64,000 bases of DNA from NCBI RefSeq assembly GCF_023184515.1, contig NZ_JAAHBP010000005.1:186001-250000 (forward strand), in the 5' to 3' direction. Of this stretch, positions 62,201-64,000 are shown piece by piece. The notes under the pieces were generated by a model. That model was not told the DNA's origin, ran no database searches, and saw nothing but the letters and a program-made list of their open reading frames with translations. This DNA comes from Streptomyces sp. D2-8. Lineage in GTDB: Bacteria > Actinomycetota > Actinomycetes > Streptomycetales > Streptomycetaceae. Numbering within the stretch: the first letter of the stretch is position 1; every line of letters starts with the position of its first letter. A program made the translations under genes and the position numbers.

Positions 62201-64000
62201 CCGTCGCCCTCACCACCCGGAACATCTCCGTCCAGGAAGGCATCGGTGGTGGCCCGCCGCGCCCGGCGCCGCCCGCCGGCGGACGTCTGCTCACCGGGAT
62301 CCACGAGAGCGACCGCGGCGGACTCGTCCACCGGCTGGGCGGCGACAGCCCCGGCCCCGCCCCCGATCGGCACCTCGAGGACGTACGCGCTCCCGCTCAT
62401 CCCCGGCACGTCATGCGTCTGCAGCACACCGCCGTGGGCCCGGACGATCCCGCGCACGATGGGCTCGTGCACGGTGTCGCCACCGACGTACGGCCCGCGC
62501 ACCTCGATGCGTACGACCTCGCCGCGCTGCGCCGCCGCCACCACGACGGTGTTGTCCAGGTAACCGCCCGCCGACACGGGCGTGTTGCCGGTCGCGTCGA
62601 CGCCCGCCACATCCGCGACGAGATGCGCGAGGGCGGTCGCGAGCAGCCGGGGATCGACCTCGGCCTCGATGGGCGGCGCGTGCACGGCGAACTGCACCCG
62701 CCCGGGCCCGATCAGCTCCACGGCCCCGTCGACCCCGGCGGCGACGACGGCGTCCAGCATCACCTTCGTACGGGAGATGCTCTCGCTGCCCGTGTCGAGC
62801 CGCTGGTACCCGAGGACGTTGTCGATCAGTGTGGTGATGCGCGCATAGCCGGCCGACAGGTGATGCAGCACCTGGTTGGCCTCGGGCCACAGCTGCCCGG
62901 CGTCGTCGGCGGCCAGCGCGGCCAGCTCGCGGCGCAGCTCCTCCAGCGGCCCGCGCAGCGACCGGCCGAGCAGGGTCAGCAGCTGCTCGTGCCGGGCGGC
63001 GAGCGCCTCGAACCGGTCCTTCTCCCGCTCCCCGAGCGCGGCGTACCGATCCTCGTTCGCGGCGAGTTCCTCGGCGTGCCGCTCGGTGAGCTCCTCGACC
63101 TCGGTGACGTGCTGCTGGCGCAGCGCGGTGAGCTCGGAGGCGTGCTCCTCGGCGATCCGCTCCAGTTCCTCGGCGTGGCGCTTCTCGGCGGCTTCCTTCT
63201 CCTCGACGACGGCGTCGTACGGACGCCGGTCGGTGAAGGTCATCACGGCGCCGACGAGCTGGTCCCCGTCGCGCACGGGCGCGGTCGTCAGGTCGACCGG
63301 CACCTTGCCGCCGTTCTTGGCGTACAGCACCTGGCCACGCACCCGGTGCTTGCGCCCGGAGCGCAGGGTGTCGGCGAGCGGAGACTCCTCGTACGGGAAG
63401 GGTGAGCCGTCGGCGCGCGAGTGCAGCACGAGGTCGTGCAGTTCGCGTCCGCCGAGATCGCTGGCCCGGAATCCCAGTATCTGAGCGGCGGCCGGATTGA
63501 CGAGCACGATCCGCCCGTCGGTGTCGGTCCCGACGACGCCCTCGGACGCGGCCCGCAGGATCATCTCGGTCTGCCGCTGCGACCGGGCGAGCTCGGCCTC
63601 GGTGTCCACGGTCCCGGTCAGGTCCCTCACGACGAGCATGAGCAGCTCGTCACCGCTGTACCCGTAACCGTCGTAGGCCTGCTGCCCGTTCTCCAGATTC
63701 GCACTGGTGACCTCGACGGGGAACTCGGTCCCGTCGGTCCTGCGCGCGATCATCCGGGTCGGCTTGGTCCGGGCGTGCGGATCGAGGTGCTCCGGCCGCC
63801 GCATGGAGCCGGGAATGAGCTTGGAGTCGAACTGGGGCAGCAGATCGAGCAGCCCGCGCCCCACCAGAGCGGTCCCCGGGGTCTCGAAGGCCTCCAGGGC
63901 GATGGTGTTGGCGTTGACGACCGTCCCGTTGGCGTTGACCAGCACCAACGCGTCGGGAAGCGCGTCCAGTATGGCTGCGAGGCGAGCAGCGCCTCGGGAT
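59218..64000 (-). CDS. PAS/pseudo-histidine-kinase/double-receiver giant protein (5' end outside window)
   Basis: The frame is open at 64000 (upstream residues read AALRAAGR...-like and continue LPDALVLVNANG), so the start is beyond the window; at least 1590 residues are visible. From the N-terminus: two PAS domains (LVNANGTVVNANTIALEAFE; GVVGTDTDGRIVLVNPAA), a Glu-rich coiled coil, a histidine-kinase-like block, a Pro/Gln/Ala/Gly-rich disordered region of over 700 residues, and two receiver-like domains. The HisKA His is replaced (LLGRSLRGPLEEL for SHELRTPL), and the ATP lid lacks the usual DxGxG. The last receiver keeps an Asp (NLVVMDLL) but has Glu for the acidic pair. It probably acts as a signalling scaffold rather than a kinase. 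Cytoplasmic. Confidence 0.82.
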   Translation of the reverse strand, partial: SRGAARLAAILDALPDALVLVNANGTVVNANTIALEAFETPGTALVGRGLLDLLPQFDSKLIPGSMRRPEHLDPHARTKPTRMIARRTDGTEFPVEVTSANLENGQQAYDGYGYSGDELLMLVVRDLTGTVDTEAELARSQRQTEMILRAASEGVVGTDTDGRIVLVNPAAAQILGFRASDLGGRELHDLVLHSRADGSPFPYEESPLADTLRSGRKHRVRGQVLYAKNGGKVPVDLTTAPVRDGDQLVGAVMTFTDRRPYDAVVEEKEAAEKRHAEELERIAEEHASELTALRQQHVTEVEELTERHAEELAANEDRYAALGEREKDRFEALAARHEQLLTLLGRSLRGPLEELRRELAALAADDAGQLWPEANQVLHHLSAGYARITTLIDNVLGYQRLDTGSESISRTKVMLDAVVAAGVDGAVELIGPGRVQFAVHAPPIEAEVDPRLLATALAHLVADVAGVDATGNTPVSAGGYLDNTVVVAAAQRGEVVRIEVRGPYVGGDTVHEPIVRGIVRAHGGVLQTHDVPGMSGSAYVLEVPIGGGAGAVAAQPVDESAAVALVDPGEQTSAGGRRRARRATTDAFLDGDVPGGEGDGAGGPGADGAVPTGRRRRRAAGEQAALPAQASGEGSASGGTGRRRRGAEDAGAGDVGSAVQGVAEGAVMTAAEHAAGAAASNTGLGGTVPPQGVPAPSGRRARREPGEQAALPPALPAPSSGGEAAGPADAAQGQAQQPTGRRRRALAAANERAAAAQEAAGPRPVFALPPAEADQTPPPAHQDAQAEQGQPVAGGPAVEPGVMPAQGQVPVQGQVPVQGQVPVQGQVPVQGQVQGQGAVAVPGVAAAGDGVAEEGRHDAVPHDQSADHTPPQPHPTSAPTGRRRRAVAAPQPAEGAGAQVPGSADQVSPVPAGSVPAGSVPAASVPAGAAQGVPAQGVPAQGVPAQQDATGQVPQGQAVPGQGAPVQAGVAASPVAPGTAVPPQGVPVAAQGNAVHPQGTAVPAQGHVPHVQAPQGTQPQGVSVPAQGGLGQSVQAALPGQALQPPAPAQPLPQQGIAAPGQQSSAGLPLPAEATPGQGTPHPGTPPQGTPAQGTPAQGTNAHGIPPQGGAPNAQPWPAADDTSGAGAAHPAPPNGTATRAPRQNTPAPGTPLPAEGAPRAAQPLPAEAAAPVDPNSTQGRAISVRTLGQGVPFNRQAAQVQQPSAVPVPQSAPQQSATPPPHQPGGSGRRRKLGTPPDPATRTDQAARPEQGQPRPADQKPRPEQAARPHPAAEHTPPPVAAQAPAQATAPVPAQPSLAGQSRLAQMTEGGGRSYAIGAPDENAAEGPEPLDGPGGAVEVADPPRPQPMDDELPPEPLDNPRRLLVWPAPDVSTQQALSDRGYRPVIVNSREEVDSQIAAFPAALFVDPLTGPITRTALQSLRQAAVAAEVPVLVTAGLGQASRDAAYGADPAVLLKALAPRDSEQHPPRVLLIEEHAEIALALTATLERRGMQVARAASDADAVTLAGQFRPNLVVMDLLQVHRRQAGIVDWLRANGQLNRTPLVVYTAAVDQADLPRLASGETVLFLAERSTSSEVQTRIVELLSRIGTN
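61162..61206. repeat. 15-bp tandem repeat, three copies, in the giant protein gene
   Basis: CTGCGCGGGAACGCC repeats at 61162, 61177 and 61192 with a partial fourth copy, encoding (minus strand) repeated GVPAQ units. A whole number of codons keeps the frame. It is one of two tandem arrays in the disordered region. Confidence 0.9.
61503..61584. repeat. 18-bp tandem repeat, four copies plus a part, in the giant protein gene
   Basis: CCTGCCCCTGTACCGGCA repeats four times exactly (61503, 61521, 61539, 61557) with a 10-bp partial copy. On the minus strand it encodes repeated QVPVQG units. The frame is kept. Such arrays expand and contract by slippage, so length should vary between strains. Confidence 0.95.

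Noticed and set aside
59425..63405. 1326-residue open frame on the plus strand under the giant protein
   Set aside because: It is Arg/Gly/Leu low complexity, antisense of a Pro/Gln/Ala region, and has no domain.

Overview
The window is high-GC actinobacterial chromosome, almost certainly Streptomyces. The evidence is very high GC with strong third-position bias, many GTG and TTG starts, leaderless or tightly overlapping operons, and Streptomyces-type DnaA boxes and parS sites. From memory, the gene order (cydDC, serS, pheA, dtpA with copper genes, an HtrA-type protease, then a divergent MFS/TetR pair) follows the S. coelicolor core region around SCO3947-SCO4009, which lies close to oriC. Two perfect parS sites and two clusters of DnaA boxes fit an origin-proximal position.

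Layout. 1-9000: the end of a fused CydDC exporter, an M23 peptidase, a HAD phosphatase, an F420-type (LLM) oxidoreductase, RNA 2'-phosphotransferase KptA and a hydrolase-SDR fusion. 9056-12574: a four-gene ABC-2 operon of two ATPases and two permeases. 12676-16886: a small conserved protein, a serine tRNA-like gene with an oversized anticodon arm, serS with a downstream HAD gene, a 0.5 kb DnaA-box region and pheA. 16949-23187: the extracytoplasmic copper module (YcnI, Sco, PCuAC, CopCD, DtpA) plus a membrane protein. 23433-31005: an anti-sigma-type ATPase, parS, a one-piece bacterial-type glycyl-tRNA synthetase, a CitG-like protein, aminopeptidase P and a GAF-PP2C phosphatase. 31509-37524: a prim-pol-like protein, a secreted protein, a SEC-C protein, a second small ATPase, a glycerophosphodiesterase and a membrane serine protease.

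37588-41160 looks accessory. It begins at tRNA-Ser(TGA) and holds a broken GntR/UTRA regulator, a frameshifted secreted protein, a PadR-membrane protein pair behind a clear palindromic operator, and an L7/L12-like protein. 41200-50823 has a glycosyltransferase, a PIG-L deacetylase, a 3Fe-4S ferredoxin, a 1372-residue HTH-nSTAND-TM-WD40 protein, GNAT and DinB proteins and a second prim-pol protein. 51194-56649 has a small N/Q-rich secreted protein, a MaoC/OB-fold, MaoC and Ltp2-like thiolase operon resembling steroid side-chain retro-aldolase systems, a SigE-family sigma factor and an acyl-CoA synthetase. 57240-59147 is an MFS exporter divergent from its TetR repressor. The window ends inside a very long PAS/pseudo-kinase/double-receiver protein.

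Most notable signals: (i) two distant intergenic hairpins with an identical 14-nt C-rich loop, compensatory stem changes and a shared promoter-like block, probably a small-RNA family; (ii) the serine tRNA-like gene with about 20 extra nucleotides in its anticodon arm, beside serS; (iii) DnaA-box clusters and parS sites; (iv) the fused GlyQS; (v) the pseudo-kinase scaffold.
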